64,000 bases of DNA from an uncultured Clostridia bacterium (lineage in GTDB: Bacteria > Bacillota > Clostridia > Christensenellales > Aristaeellaceae): positions 62,001 through 126,000 of the forward strand of contig CAKTZR010000004.1 of NCBI GenBank assembly GCA_934636105.1, written 5' to 3'. Shown here one piece after another: positions 42,140 through 50,536 of this stretch. How positions within the stretch are numbered: position 1 is the stretch's first letter; each line of letters begins with the position of its first letter. The position numbers were made by a program, and so were the translations under genes. Below the pieces are notes generated by a model. That model worked only from the letters and a program-made list of their open reading frames with translations, was not told where the DNA came from and ran no database searches.

Positions 42140-42721
42140 ATGGACTTGCAGAAAGCGGGCGCGCTCATCCGAAAGCTGCGCCTTGAAAAGCAGATGACCC
42201 AACGGCAGTTGGCGCAAAGACTCGGGGTGGAGCCGAAGACCATTTCCAAATGGGAATGCGCGCAGAGATTCCCGGATGTGTCGCTTCTGCCCGGCCTATC
42301 CGATGCGCTCGGCACGGATATGACCAGCCTTCTCAACGGCCAGCGAAACGAGAAGGAAAAGGACGGAGGCAACATGAAAAGAATCCAATTTTATACCTGC
42401 CCCGCATGCGGCAATATTCTGACTGCGACCGGGAAGGCGGAAATTGCTTGCTGCGGCAGAAAGCTCGACGCGATGGAGCCGCGCCCGTGCGACGAAGCGC
42501 ATGCGATTTGCCGCGAGGAGATGGACGGCGAATGGTATGTGACACTGAATCACCCGATGAGCAAGGCGCATTTCATCCGCTTTATCGCGTGCGTCGGCAT
42601 GGAGCGCGTGCTGCTTGTGCGGTTGTACCCCGAACAGAACGCCGAAGTGCGCATGCCGAAAATGCCGCATGCGACGTGGTATGTCGAGTGCAGCGAGGGT
42701 GGGCTGTACACCTGCAAATAA
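42140..42721 (+). CDS. XRE-family HTH fused to a desulfoferrodoxin/superoxide-reductase-like domain
   Basis: A 193-residue protein. Residues 6-62 are a Cro/CI-type helix-turn-helix (LIRKLRLEKQMTQRQLAQRLGVEPKTISKWE). After a charged linker, C87, C90, C104 and C105 (YTCPACGN...ACCG) form a desulforedoxin-type Fe(Cys)4 site. The tail is superoxide-reductase-like: HPMSKAHFI keeps two His (H138, H144) and C184, but the His of C-N-x-H-G-L-W is replaced by Gly187. Redox or iron sensing is more likely than full superoxide reductase activity. An internal ATG at 42374 with its own GGAGG could give the metal domain alone. Confidence 0.78.
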   Translation: MDLQKAGALIRKLRLEKQMTQRQLAQRLGVEPKTISKWECAQRFPDVSLLPGLSDALGTDMTSLLNGQRNEKEKDGGNMKRIQFYTCPACGNILTATGKAEIACCGRKLDAMEPRPCDEAHAICREEMDGEWYVTLNHPMSKAHFIRFIACVGMERVLLVRLYPEQNAEVRMPKMPHATWYVECSEGGLYTCK

Positions 42722-42821
42722 AAGGAAAAAATTTGGAAAAAACTGAAACAAACGCCTCGTTTCTCTCGTCTTATAGGCAGAAAGAAGCGCGGCGTTTCTG
42801 CGCGCGGAAAGAGGGAGAACC

Positions 42822-43937
42822 ATGAAAAGGTGGTGCATTGTGCTGGCGGCGCTTTTGCTGGCCGCGGCGGGCGCGCTGGCCGACGGCGGCGACAGCTCGG
42901 GGCTGGACGGCATGCAGGCGCAGGATATCTATCGGCATTATCCGCAGACGCTGATCGAGGATTACAGCGAGATGACGTTAAACGGCAGGCTGTATGCCTT
43001 CGTTCTGTTTCGGCACGAGGAAAAGCAGGCGCTGCAAATCAGCTATCTATATGAGTACAGCTACGGCGAGAAGCGCTGGGTCGACTGGTTCACGACGGAG
43101 GACGCCGTGCCGCAGAGCGAGCGCGCGCAGCTTGAAACGGATGGGCAGAATCTCACGATTTCGGCAACGGACGGGAACGGGGGGCAGAAGGCCGTCACCT
43201 ATACGTGGTTTGCGGATGTGCCGAACGAGCCGATTGGGGACCCGCTGTACAAGGATTGGTTGAACGGCGGTTTTCGGCTGACGGCCTACGACGGTGTGCG
43301 CGTGGAGCAAAACGGCACGCTGCACTTCGCCGACGGCGACGCGGCGGTGAACCTGCTGACGGATATGCGCTATGTCTGCTACGAAAATCTGCCGCAGACG
43401 GCCCAAGCGGCGCGTGAAACCGACGCCGTGCCGCCCGGGTTCTGCGTCTACATTCCCGAGTGGCATACGCCGCCCGCGCGTGTGATGCAGCTTTCGCCGA
43501 ACCACAGCCGAAAGGTGTATCTCGGCCCGGGAAACGATTATCCGCGTGCGGGAAACGGCAAGGCGGCGGTCGGCACGAACGGCTGGGTGCAGGTGTTCGG
43601 CCGATACAAGGGCTGGCTGATGATTCAATATCACATCGACGGCAATCACTATCGCATCGGCTGGATTGACGACAACGCGCTGCCCGCGGGCACGGCGGTC
43701 GAGACGCTGCAAATCGACGATTATTGGCCGAATAACAAGCCCGAAGAGGAAATCACGACAGATTGTGTGCTGACGGATGATCCGCTGGGAAGCGGCGCGG
43801 CGATTGCGCATCTCAAAGTCGGGCAGAAGGTCAACCACCGCGCGTATTTCTGCGCGGATTGGGAACTCGTCACCGTGAAGATTGACGGAAAGTATTACTG
43901 GGGCTTTGTGCCGAATAACTGCCTGACGCACGGATAA
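42822..43937 (+). CDS. Secreted SH3-like domain protein (tandem copy 1)
   Basis: A 371-residue exported protein with signal peptide MKRWCIVLAALLLAAAGALA. The first 200 residues (YRHYPQTLIEDYSEMTLNGRLYAFVLFRHEEKQALQISYL...) are a beta-rich domain of unknown type. Then come two SH3b-like repeats: HSRKVYLGPGNDYPRAGNGKAAVGTNGWVQVFGRYKGWLMIQYHIDGNHYRIGWI and the ...TDDPLGSGAAIAHLKVGQKV...GFVPNNCL tail. The next gene, 12 bases away, encodes a paralogue of the same layout. GAGGGAG precedes the ATG. Confidence 0.7.
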   Translation: MKRWCIVLAALLLAAAGALADGGDSSGLDGMQAQDIYRHYPQTLIEDYSEMTLNGRLYAFVLFRHEEKQALQISYLYEYSYGEKRWVDWFTTEDAVPQSERAQLETDGQNLTISATDGNGGQKAVTYTWFADVPNEPIGDPLYKDWLNGGFRLTAYDGVRVEQNGTLHFADGDAAVNLLTDMRYVCYENLPQTAQAARETDAVPPGFCVYIPEWHTPPARVMQLSPNHSRKVYLGPGNDYPRAGNGKAAVGTNGWVQVFGRYKGWLMIQYHIDGNHYRIGWIDDNALPAGTAVETLQIDDYWPNNKPEEEITTDCVLTDDPLGSGAAIAHLKVGQKVNHRAYFCADWELVTVKIDGKYYWGFVPNNCLTHG

Positions 43938-43949
43938 GGGGGATGCTGG

Positions 43950-45101
43950 ATGAAAAAAATCGTCTTATGGATTTGCACGATCGTGATGACACTGATTGCG
44001 TCGGCCTGCGTCGCGGGCGCGTATTCGCCGTATTTTGCGACCGAGCCGCCACGGGAGGTGCGCGAGCATACGGCGAACCGCTGGCCGGATTACGAACTCG
44101 AGGATTATTGCGAGGTGCGCGGCACGCCCAAAGGCGACTACGGCTTTGCGCTGGTGCATCGAAAGAACGAGCGGATTCTCGTCGGCTATCATGAGGTGGA
44201 TGGCGAAATGAAGTACTGGCTCAAGAACGCGGGCGCTGTGCCGCAAGGCGAGGAAGAAGCGTGGTTTGGTGTCGGCACGGCAGGCTGGGAGGATGAATAT
44301 CGATACGGCCAGCCGACGGGCAAACAGGTTTACGACGACGGTTTGTGGTTTTATGTCACACAGTTGGATTCGACGGGCGAGAGCTATGAAAAAGGCGTGC
44401 GTTACAGCTGGCAGAACGGCGGGTTCTGCCTGACCGACTACCATAAAGCGACGCTGATTAGCGTGACGGTCACGGATGACGGCTTGGATTTTTATGAGTA
44501 TGGCAACGGCGAGCATGGATATGTGCAGGGCGCCGTTCAGCGCGATATCCGCTATGTGTCCCTGAATGCGCTTCCGGTTTGGATTGACGACGCGAAGGAG
44601 AAGCTGACCATTGCGCCGAACCTGCAATCCGGCGACTTTGCGGCGCAGAAGGTCAAGTTTACCGGTGGGCAGAAATATCTCGTCTATACCGGCCCGGGGA
44701 CGGAATACGCGCGGAGCGGCAACGGCAAAGGGCTGGTCAGCACAAACGGCTGGATTGAGGTCTATGGGCAAAAGGACGGCTGGATTCTGATTCAATACAG
44801 CATTTCTGCCGATCACTATCGTTTCGGCTGGATTGAAAAAAGCGCCTTGCCGAAGGGAACGACTGTGCCGGAACTCAATTTCCGCGCCGCGTCGGGCGAC
44901 CAATCCGTCGTGTTTGAGCGGGATTCGTATCTGACCGACGATCCGCTGGTCAGCCGCGCGAAACTATGCACGGTCAAGGCCGAGACGGAAATCTTTTATC
45001 TGGGCAGTCTCAACGACGAGTGGGCGTATGTGATGGTGCAGACGGAGGACGGCAAGTGGATGTGCGGCTTCATGCCGCACGAGGATATTTCAAACGGCTG
45101 A
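43950..45101 (+). CDS. Secreted SH3-like domain protein (tandem copy 2)
   Basis: A 383-residue paralogue of the preceding gene. Signal peptide MKKIVLWICTIVMTLIASACVAGA (the lone Cys is not in a good lipobox). The N-terminal domain again has ...DYELEDYCEVRGTPKGDYGFALVHRKNERILVGYHE; the SH3b-like stretch QKYLVYTGPGTEYARSGNGKGLVSTNGWIEVYGQKDGWILIQYSISADHYRFGWIEKSALP is clearly alike in copy 1. The tail repeats YLTDDPLVSRAKLCTVK...GFMPHED. The pair arose by tandem duplication and has diverged widely outside the SH3 core. Confidence 0.7.
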   Translation: MKKIVLWICTIVMTLIASACVAGAYSPYFATEPPREVREHTANRWPDYELEDYCEVRGTPKGDYGFALVHRKNERILVGYHEVDGEMKYWLKNAGAVPQGEEEAWFGVGTAGWEDEYRYGQPTGKQVYDDGLWFYVTQLDSTGESYEKGVRYSWQNGGFCLTDYHKATLISVTVTDDGLDFYEYGNGEHGYVQGAVQRDIRYVSLNALPVWIDDAKEKLTIAPNLQSGDFAAQKVKFTGGQKYLVYTGPGTEYARSGNGKGLVSTNGWIEVYGQKDGWILIQYSISADHYRFGWIEKSALPKGTTVPELNFRAASGDQSVVFERDSYLTDDPLVSRAKLCTVKAETEIFYLGSLNDEWAYVMVQTEDGKWMCGFMPHEDISNG

Positions 45102-45147
45102 TGAACGGCGGTTGAACAAACGGCCCTGCGGGTTGAAAACGCTTCCG

Positions 45148-45176
45148 TTGCGTTGAGTGCGCGGCTTTGGTATAAT
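45148..45176 (+). promoter_or_regulatory. Sigma-A promoter of the XRE-TPR gene
   Basis: TTGCGT, 17 bp, TATAAT (45171-45176). Confidence 0.68.
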
Positions 45177-45197
45177 GCTTGCAGGGAGGCGGGAAAG

Positions 45198-46268
45198 ATG
45201 GAAAATCAACTCGGCGCGCGGATTGCGAAGCTGCGCCGCGCATGCGGCCTGACACAGGAAGCGCTCGGCGGTCGGCTCGGCGTGAGCGCGGCTGCGGTCA
45301 GCAAGTGGGAAACGGGCGCGGCCTGTCCGGATGTGACGCTGCTCTGCCCGCTGGCGCGCGCCTTGCATACGAATGTCAACGCGCTGCTGGCGTTTGAGCA
45401 GACGATGCCGCCCGAGCGGCTGGCGGCGTTTTCGTCGGAGTTTGTCGGGCGTGTGCGCGGCGGCTGCTGGAAGGAAGCGCTGGCCGAGATGGAACGCCTG
45501 CTGACGGAATATCCGGGCGATGCGGCGCTTCGGCTGAACTGCGCGGCTATGATGAGTGTGCTGGAAATGAATTGTCCGGACGAGAGCGAAACGACCAAGG
45601 CAGCATGGCGCGAAAAGCGGCGCGCGCTGTATGAGGAAGCGGCGCTTTCCGAAAACGCTGCACAGCGGGAAAGCGCAGTCTATGCGCTGGCCGCCATGGA
45701 TTTGGCGGAGGAGCGGCTCGATGCGGCGCAAATGCGGCTGGACACGCTGCCGGAACACAGCGAGGACACGACGCTTTTGCGTGTGCAGCTCTTGAAAAAG
45801 CGCGGCGAGATGGACAAGGCGCTGGAGGTCACGCAGAAGCAGCTCTACCGCGCCGTCGCCAAGACGCTGGAGCGGCTGACGCTGCTGATGGAGGTGCAGA
45901 CGGACGCGCGCGACGCGCTGCAGACGGCGCAGGTTTATCGGCAGGTGGAAGCGATTTTCTCAGTGGGCGGCGGCATGAGCTATGGACTCATCATGCAGCA
46001 GTATTTGAGACTTGGCGAAACGCAAAAGGCGCTGGATTGCCTGAAGCAAATGGTGGAAGCCGCCGTTGGCCCGGCGATGACGCCGAATCCGGTGCTGTTT
46101 TCCCCGACGCTTGTGCCGAAAAAGCAGGCCCATCAAACCGCAAAGGAATTGCGCGTCATGCTCCTGCGCGGTCTGCGGGAGGATGAGGCTTTTACAGAGC
46201 TGCGCGATACGCAGGCCTATCGGGAAGCGATCCGGCGGCTTGAAAAGAGCCTGGAGGAAGCGAAATAA
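45198..46268 (+). CDS. XRE-family regulator with helical-repeat C-terminal domain
   Basis: A 356-residue protein. Residues 5-60 are a helix-turn-helix of XRE type (IAKLRRACGLTQEALGGRLGVSAAAVSKWETG). The rest is all-helical and rich in Ala/Leu/Glu (WKEALAEMERLLTEYPGDAALRLNCAAMM, MDKALEVTQKQLYRAVAKTLERLTLLMEV, YLRLGETQKALDCLKQMVEAA), consistent with TPR repeats as in RRNPP-like or generic XRE-TPR regulators. ATG 45198 has GGGAGG upstream. No target can be seen; the neighbouring AEC transporter is the nearest candidate. Confidence 0.78.
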   Translation: MENQLGARIAKLRRACGLTQEALGGRLGVSAAAVSKWETGAACPDVTLLCPLARALHTNVNALLAFEQTMPPERLAAFSSEFVGRVRGGCWKEALAEMERLLTEYPGDAALRLNCAAMMSVLEMNCPDESETTKAAWREKRRALYEEAALSENAAQRESAVYALAAMDLAEERLDAAQMRLDTLPEHSEDTTLLRVQLLKKRGEMDKALEVTQKQLYRAVAKTLERLTLLMEVQTDARDALQTAQVYRQVEAIFSVGGGMSYGLIMQQYLRLGETQKALDCLKQMVEAAVGPAMTPNPVLFSPTLVPKKQAHQTAKELRVMLLRGLREDEAFTELRDTQAYREAIRRLEKSLEEAK

Positions 46269-46272
46269 GACG

Positions 46273-46319
46273 AAACAGGCGAGAGAGAACCGTAAACGGG
46301 TTGTCTGCTCGCCTGTTTT
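46273..46319 (+). terminator. Terminator of the XRE-TPR gene
   Basis: Outer stem AAACAGGCGAG/CTCGCCTGTTT with an inner hairpin; ends TTTTG. Confidence 0.75.
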
Positions 46320-46417
46320 GTGCTATATTGTGTGGGTAATGATGAGCGTGCAGCGGTTTGAACCCGTTTCAATCGTAGACTGCTTCGCAGTCTGCTCTGA
46401 AACTACGCTTTTTGCTG

Positions 46418-46500
46418 ATGGGGGAGCACGGTGGGGTCTGCCCCACACCCCGCTGGGGACGATTGCCCCCAGACCCCTTCTTCGCTTCGCGGCAGCTTGA
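46418..46500. repeat. Family B-related GC-rich hairpin cluster
   Basis: GGTGGGG-TCTG-CCCCACC-like stem, further GGGG/CCCC runs, and the tail CCCTTCTTCGCTTCGCG, which recurs inverted at 54150-54168. Confidence 0.65.
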
Positions 46501-46533
46501 AGCAGGTTTTATATCAATTCCAAAGAGGGAAAT

Positions 46534-46577
46534 CCAAGAACCTCAGGTTCTTGGTGGGGTTTGGGGCAAAGCCCCAA
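46534..46577 (+). repeat. Family B double hairpin upstream of the AEC transporter gene
   Basis: CCAAGAACC-TCA-GGTTCTTGG (46534-46554) and TTGGGGCAAAGCCCCAA (46561-46577), right before the ribosome binding site. It matches 7493-7536 but with two compensatory base-pair changes in the first stem. Confidence 0.82.
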
Positions 46578-46592
46578 AAGAAAGGAATATCT

Positions 46593-47564
46593 ATGGACAG
46601 CTTTGTCTTTGCCCTCAACACGACCATGCCGGTGTTTCTGGTGATTCTGCTGGGCTGGTTTCTGCGCCGCGTCGGCATTCTGAACGAAGGCTTCTGCAAG
46701 CCTGCCGACCAGTATGTGTTCAAATGCGCGCTGCCGGTCAGCCTGTTTCTTTCCATCGCCAAGATGGATGTGTACAGCGATTTCGACCCGGCGTTCTGCC
46801 TGTTCTGCTTCACGGTGACGGCGATTGTGTTCCTCGGCGTGTGGGCGCTGACGAGCCGATTCATGAAGGATAAATCGCTTGTCGGCGAGTTCAGTCAGGC
46901 AGCGGTGCGCTCCAGCGCGGCGATCCTCGGCGTGGCCTTGAGCACCAACATCTATGGCGACGCGGGCATGGTGCCGATGATGGTGCTTTCCGCTGTGCCG
47001 TTTTTCAACGTGTACGCGGTGCTGATTTTGCAATTCTCGCCGCATGTGGATGAAAACGGTCGCTTGATTGCGCCCGAAAAGGACGGCGGCGCGGCGGTCA
47101 AACGCGCGCTTGTCAACGTGGTGAAAAACCCGATCATCCTCGGCATTTTGATCGGCGTGCCGTTTTCGCTGCTCCGCATCCAATTGCCGACGATTCTATC
47201 TTCGACGCTCAGCAGCGTCGGCGGAACGGCGACGCCCGTCGCGCTGCTGACAGTCGGCGCGTCGTTCTCCGGCAGGGAGGCGGCCAAGTGCATGAAACCC
47301 GCGCTGGCGGCGACTGCCATCAAGCTGTTCATCCTTCCGGCAATTTTCCTGCCCATTGCGGCGCTGCTGGGCTTCACGGGCAGCGCGATGATCGCCATTT
47401 TAATCATGGTCGGTTCGCCGACGACGGTTTCCTGCTACGTGATGGCGAAGAACATGGGGCATAAGGGCGTTTTGACCAGCAACGTGGTCATGCTGGCAAC
47501 GGTGCTTTCCTCCGTGTCGCTGACGCTGTGGATTTTCCTGCTGCGGCTGTTCGGGCTGCTGTAA
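46593..47564 (+). CDS. AEC family transporter (auxin efflux carrier-like permease)
   Basis: A 323-residue permease with ten predicted membrane helices. AEC features: TTMPVFLVILLGWFLRRVGILNEGFCKPADQYVFKCALPVSLFLSIAK at the start, GGTATPVALLTVGASFS in the second half, and GSPTTVSCYVMAKNMGHKG near the end. Members carry malate, malonate or other organic acids, but the substrate cannot be read from sequence. AAAGGA lies upstream of ATG 46593, after a family B hairpin. Confidence 0.88.
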   Translation: MDSFVFALNTTMPVFLVILLGWFLRRVGILNEGFCKPADQYVFKCALPVSLFLSIAKMDVYSDFDPAFCLFCFTVTAIVFLGVWALTSRFMKDKSLVGEFSQAAVRSSAAILGVALSTNIYGDAGMVPMMVLSAVPFFNVYAVLILQFSPHVDENGRLIAPEKDGGAAVKRALVNVVKNPIILGILIGVPFSLLRIQLPTILSSTLSSVGGTATPVALLTVGASFSGREAAKCMKPALAATAIKLFILPAIFLPIAALLGFTGSAMIAILIMVGSPTTVSCYVMAKNMGHKGVLTSNVVMLATVLSSVSLTLWIFLLRLFGLL

Positions 47565-47592
47565 GCGGATAGAATAGATCGGAGAAAAACGC

Positions 47593-47823
47593 ATGAAAAG
47601 CTATCTCATCAAGGATACCACCCGCGAGGAGCGGGAGCAGATCGTCAGCGAATCCATCGGTCAGATTGAAGCGGCCTGCGACGGCTGCGCGCCGGGCGTG
47701 GCCGAGATGTATCAGGCGTACATTGACGGAGAAAAGGAGCTTCGCGAGATCAATCGGGAATATGTCGCACGCTATGTCTCCGGCCGCGAAGGGCCGACGA
47801 GAAGCGAGTGCGGGATGTACTGA
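47593..47823 (+). CDS. Conserved hypothetical 76-residue protein
   Basis: A small soluble, acidic protein of a type found in many gut Clostridia: KDTTREEREQIVSESIGQIEAACDGCAPGVAEMYQAYIDGEKELREINREYVARYVSG. It has two close cysteines (CDGC). I know no function. GGAGAAAAAC precedes the ATG. It follows the AEC gene by 28 bases and could be co-transcribed. Confidence 0.68.
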   Translation: MKSYLIKDTTREEREQIVSESIGQIEAACDGCAPGVAEMYQAYIDGEKELREINREYVARYVSGREGPTRSECGMY

Positions 47824-47840
47824 ATGCAAGTGCGGCTGTG

Positions 47841-47887
47841 AACTCCTTCCGGCTGCCTTTGGCAGCCACCTCCCTCTAAGAGGGAGG
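47841..47887. repeat. Family A repeat, copy 10 (left member of a pair)
   Basis: AACTCCTTCCGGCTGCC-TTT-GGCAGCC, then CCTCCCTCTAAGAGGGAGG. Confidence 0.85.
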
Positions 47888-47976
47888 CATAAAACATAAG
47901 AAAGTAATCGACACCAAAGCACACATCTGTGTCTTCGCGTCGATTGCTTTTGTTTATGGAGTTAGTTATACAAAAA

Positions 47977-48023
47977 CCTCCCTCATTGAGGGAGGTGGCA
48001 CGCCGAAGGCGTGACGGAAGGAG
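47977..48023. repeat. Family A repeat, copy 11 (inverted partner of copy 10)
   Basis: CCTCCCTC-ATT-GAGGGAGG, CACGCC-GAA-GGCGTG, ACGGAAGGAG, abutting the stop codon of the minus-strand cupin gene. The 89-bp core between copies 10 and 11 has AATCGAC/GTCGATT arms (47907-47945) then GCTTTTG, a terminator-like form. Confidence 0.85.
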
Positions 48024-48671
48024 TTACTCCAGCACCAGCAGCAACGACATCTTGAAGCGCTTGTTGGCGGTGATGGAATGCAGGCCGTTCTTATCAAAGC
48101 GGAAGCTGTCGCCCGCGTGCACGAGGTAATCCCTGCCTTCGTAGCCGATGACGGCTTCGCCGTCCAGTGCGGTGACGATGGCGTTGCCCGGCGCGCGGTG
48201 CGGGGTCAGGCCCGTGCCCGCGTCAAAGGCCATGAGCACGAACTTCATGTCGTCGGTGTGAACGATGTCCATATTGGTGATGCTGCCGTCCTCATAATCG
48301 ATGAGGTTGGCGAGGGAAAGCGCCTCGCCGGAATGAATCTGATTGTTCATGGTGATTTCCTTTTCTGTGATGATTTCAGTATAAACCACGCCGTCCGGAC
48401 TGTCAACGCCGCAGAGCGTCCCGCCGGGGACGATCAGCAGCTCGCCGGAGGAAAGCGCAACCCTGTGCGCGTCTTCGCCGAGCAGAAATACGCCGCGCCC
48501 CTCGGCGCAGAGATAGAGGGAGGGGGAATCATACCGCTCGCGGCTGATATCAGTACCTGCGCCCAGCGAGAACCACGAAACGCGGTTTTTTTCGCCGAGT
48601 TTTGCATCGCGGGAGACGGTCATGCCGTCGCGGATGGGGCGCATTTGGGAAACGGTAAAGGGATTTTGCAT
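48024..48671 (-). CDS. Bicupin-type protein
   Basis: A 215-residue protein with two cupin folds. The first half has SPSLYLCAEGRGVFLLGEDAHRVALSSGELLIVPGG; the second has FVLMAFDAGTGLTPHRAPGNAIVTALDGEAVIGYEGRDYLVHAGDSFRFDKNGLHSITANKRFKMSLLLVLE, the typical form of gut Firmicute cupins with H and E metal ligands. The first half lacks the usual His pair. The start ATG 48671 has GAGGTTT upstream. Function unknown; enzymatic or regulatory roles are both possible. Confidence 0.78.
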   Translation of the reverse strand: MQNPFTVSQMRPIRDGMTVSRDAKLGEKNRVSWFSLGAGTDISRERYDSPSLYLCAEGRGVFLLGEDAHRVALSSGELLIVPGGTLCGVDSPDGVVYTEIITEKEITMNNQIHSGEALSLANLIDYEDGSITNMDIVHTDDMKFVLMAFDAGTGLTPHRAPGNAIVTALDGEAVIGYEGRDYLVHAGDSFRFDKNGLHSITANKRFKMSLLLVLE

Positions 48672-48783
48672 GATAAACCTCGATTCAGTGCGCTTTTTCA
48701 TAGGATGCGCAAGAATAGCCTGATTATATCGCATTTGCTTCCAATATTCTGTTGGCAAAACAACGAAAAATACAAAAAATTGG

Positions 48784-48812
48784 GTTGAAACCGGAATGAG
48801 ATGGGATTATAA
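48784..48812 (+). promoter_or_regulatory. Sigma-A promoter of the C69 dipeptidase gene
   Basis: TTGAAA, 17 bp, TATAAT, ending near 48812. Confidence 0.72.
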
Positions 48813-48874
48813 TGCTTCTGCCGAATGAAAAACGGATTCGGCACCATTTCAAACAGATGAACGGAGGAACGAAT

Positions 48875-50335
48875 ATGCCCTGCACAACGATTCTGGTTGG
48901 CAAAAAAGCGTCTTACGACGGTTCCACCCTGATGGCCCGCAACGAGGACAGCGGACCCGGCAAATTCATGCCCAAGAAGTTTATTGCGGTCAGCCCGGAG
49001 GAGCAGCCGCGGCACTATGTCAGCGTGCTCTCCGGCGTGGAAATCGATCTGCCGGAAAATCCCATGCGTTACACGGCCATGCCCAACGCGATTGCGGACG
49101 AGGGCATTTGGGGCGAAGCGGGCATCAACGCCTGCAGCGTCGCCATGAGCGAGACGGAAACCATCACCTCCAACCCGCGGGTGCAGGGCGCTGATCCGCT
49201 GGTCAAGGGCGGCATCGGCGAGGAGGATATGCTGACGATTGTTCTGCCGTATATCCACAGCGCGCGCGAAGGCGTGCAGCGGCTGGGCGAGCTGATCGCG
49301 CAGTACGGCACCTACGAGATGAACGGCATTGGTTTCCAGGATGTGAATGAAATCTGGTGGTTTGAATCCATCGGCGGCCATCATTTCATTGCCAAGCGCG
49401 TGCCGGATGACGCGTATGTCGTCATGCCGAATCAGCAGGGCATTGACACCTTCGACTTTGTGGACGCGTTCGGCGCGCAGAAGGATCACATCTGCTCGCC
49501 GGATTTGATCGAGTTCATCGAAAAGAACCATCTGGATTTGACGATGGAGCCGCGCAAGCTGGTCAAGACGAAGGATTTCGACGTGCGTGCGGCGTTCGGC
49601 AGCCACACGGATTCGGATCATTCCTATAACACGCCGCGCGCGTGGTATATGCTGCGCCATCTGAACCCGCATACCTGCGTGTGGGACGGCGAAAACGCGG
49701 ATTACACGCCGGAATCGGACAACCTGCCGTGGAGCATGACGCCGGAGCGCAAGGTGACGATTGAGGACGTGAAATACGTGCTTTCCTCCTACTATCAGGG
49801 CACGCCGTTCAACCCGTATGCGCGCCACGGCGAGACGGACAAGCGCGGCATGTACCGCCCCATCGGCATCAACCGCAATAACTTCATGGCGATCACCCAG
49901 CTTCGGCCGTATGTGCCCGCCGAACTGATGGGCGTGGAGTGGATTTCCGTCGGCTCGAACGCGTTTAACGAAGCGATTCCGTTCTATACGAACGTGAAAG
50001 CCACGCCGGAATATCTGGCGAACGCGGGCAAAGACGCGACGACCGCGAATTTCTATTGGGCCAACCGCATCATCGGCGCGCTGGCGGACGCGCATTATGC
50101 GACCTGCATCGCGCATGTCGAGCGCTATCAAAAGAATCTGGCGGCAAAGGGACACGAGATTCTGGCGGCGTCTGACGCGAACTACAAGCCGGGCGACGAG
50201 GTAAGCGGTTATTTGGAGGAATGCAACCAGAAGATTGCGGACGAAGCCGAGCGGCAGACGAACGATCTGCTGGGCAAGGTGCTGCATACGGCCAGCTGCG
50301 AGATGAAGAACGCGTTCAGCCGCGCGGACGCATAA
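48875..50335 (+). CDS. pepD: C69 family dipeptidase (PepD-type Ntn hydrolase)
   Basis: A 486-residue dipeptidase. The mature enzyme starts at the nucleophile Cys3 (MPCTTILVGKKASYDGSTLMARNEDSG), which is the C69 signature. Further marks: GEAGINACSVAMSETETI, IGGHHFIAKRVPDDAYVVMPNQQGI and a long C-terminal part ending at a helical region. It cleaves dipeptides inside the cell. ATG 48875 follows GGAGGAA; an in-frame ATG upstream (48812) lies in the promoter. The amino-acid ABC system follows, fitting peptide use. Confidence 0.9.
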   Translation: MPCTTILVGKKASYDGSTLMARNEDSGPGKFMPKKFIAVSPEEQPRHYVSVLSGVEIDLPENPMRYTAMPNAIADEGIWGEAGINACSVAMSETETITSNPRVQGADPLVKGGIGEEDMLTIVLPYIHSAREGVQRLGELIAQYGTYEMNGIGFQDVNEIWWFESIGGHHFIAKRVPDDAYVVMPNQQGIDTFDFVDAFGAQKDHICSPDLIEFIEKNHLDLTMEPRKLVKTKDFDVRAAFGSHTDSDHSYNTPRAWYMLRHLNPHTCVWDGENADYTPESDNLPWSMTPERKVTIEDVKYVLSSYYQGTPFNPYARHGETDKRGMYRPIGINRNNFMAITQLRPYVPAELMGVEWISVGSNAFNEAIPFYTNVKATPEYLANAGKDATTANFYWANRIIGALADAHYATCIAHVERYQKNLAAKGHEILAASDANYKPGDEVSGYLEECNQKIADEAERQTNDLLGKVLHTASCEMKNAFSRADA

Positions 50336-50366
50336 ACAAAGCATAACGGTGCATAACTCTGCATAA
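50330..50366 (+). repeat. Four GCATAA hexamers at 10-11 bp steps
   Basis: GCATAA at 50330, 50341, 50351 and 50361; the first includes the dipeptidase stop codon. The spacing is about one helical turn. Confidence 0.6.
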
Positions 50367-50373
50367 TATGAAT

Positions 50374-50424
50374 AAATTCAGCGCATGCGACGAATAAAAA
50401 ACCGTTGTATGCGCTGAATTTTGT
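50374..50424 (+). terminator. Terminator of the dipeptidase gene
   Basis: AAATTCAGCGC/GCGCTGAATTT with wobble pairing further up (ATGCGACG/CGTTGTAT), then TTG. It is short of T residues. Confidence 0.7.
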
Positions 50425-50462
50425 CTGTTCTGCCGAAAAGATGTATATTTATGAGAAAGTCA

Positions 50463-50491
50463 TTGACATTTTATACATGACGGCTTATAAT
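50463..50491 (+). promoter_or_regulatory. Consensus sigma-A promoter of the amino-acid ABC operon
   Basis: TTGACA (50463-50468), 17 bp, TATAAT (50486-50491). Both hexamers are perfect. Confidence 0.85.
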
Positions 50492-50536
50492 CCAATTCAT
50501 CCAATCAAATCCAAAAACAAAAAGGAGCGGATGAAA

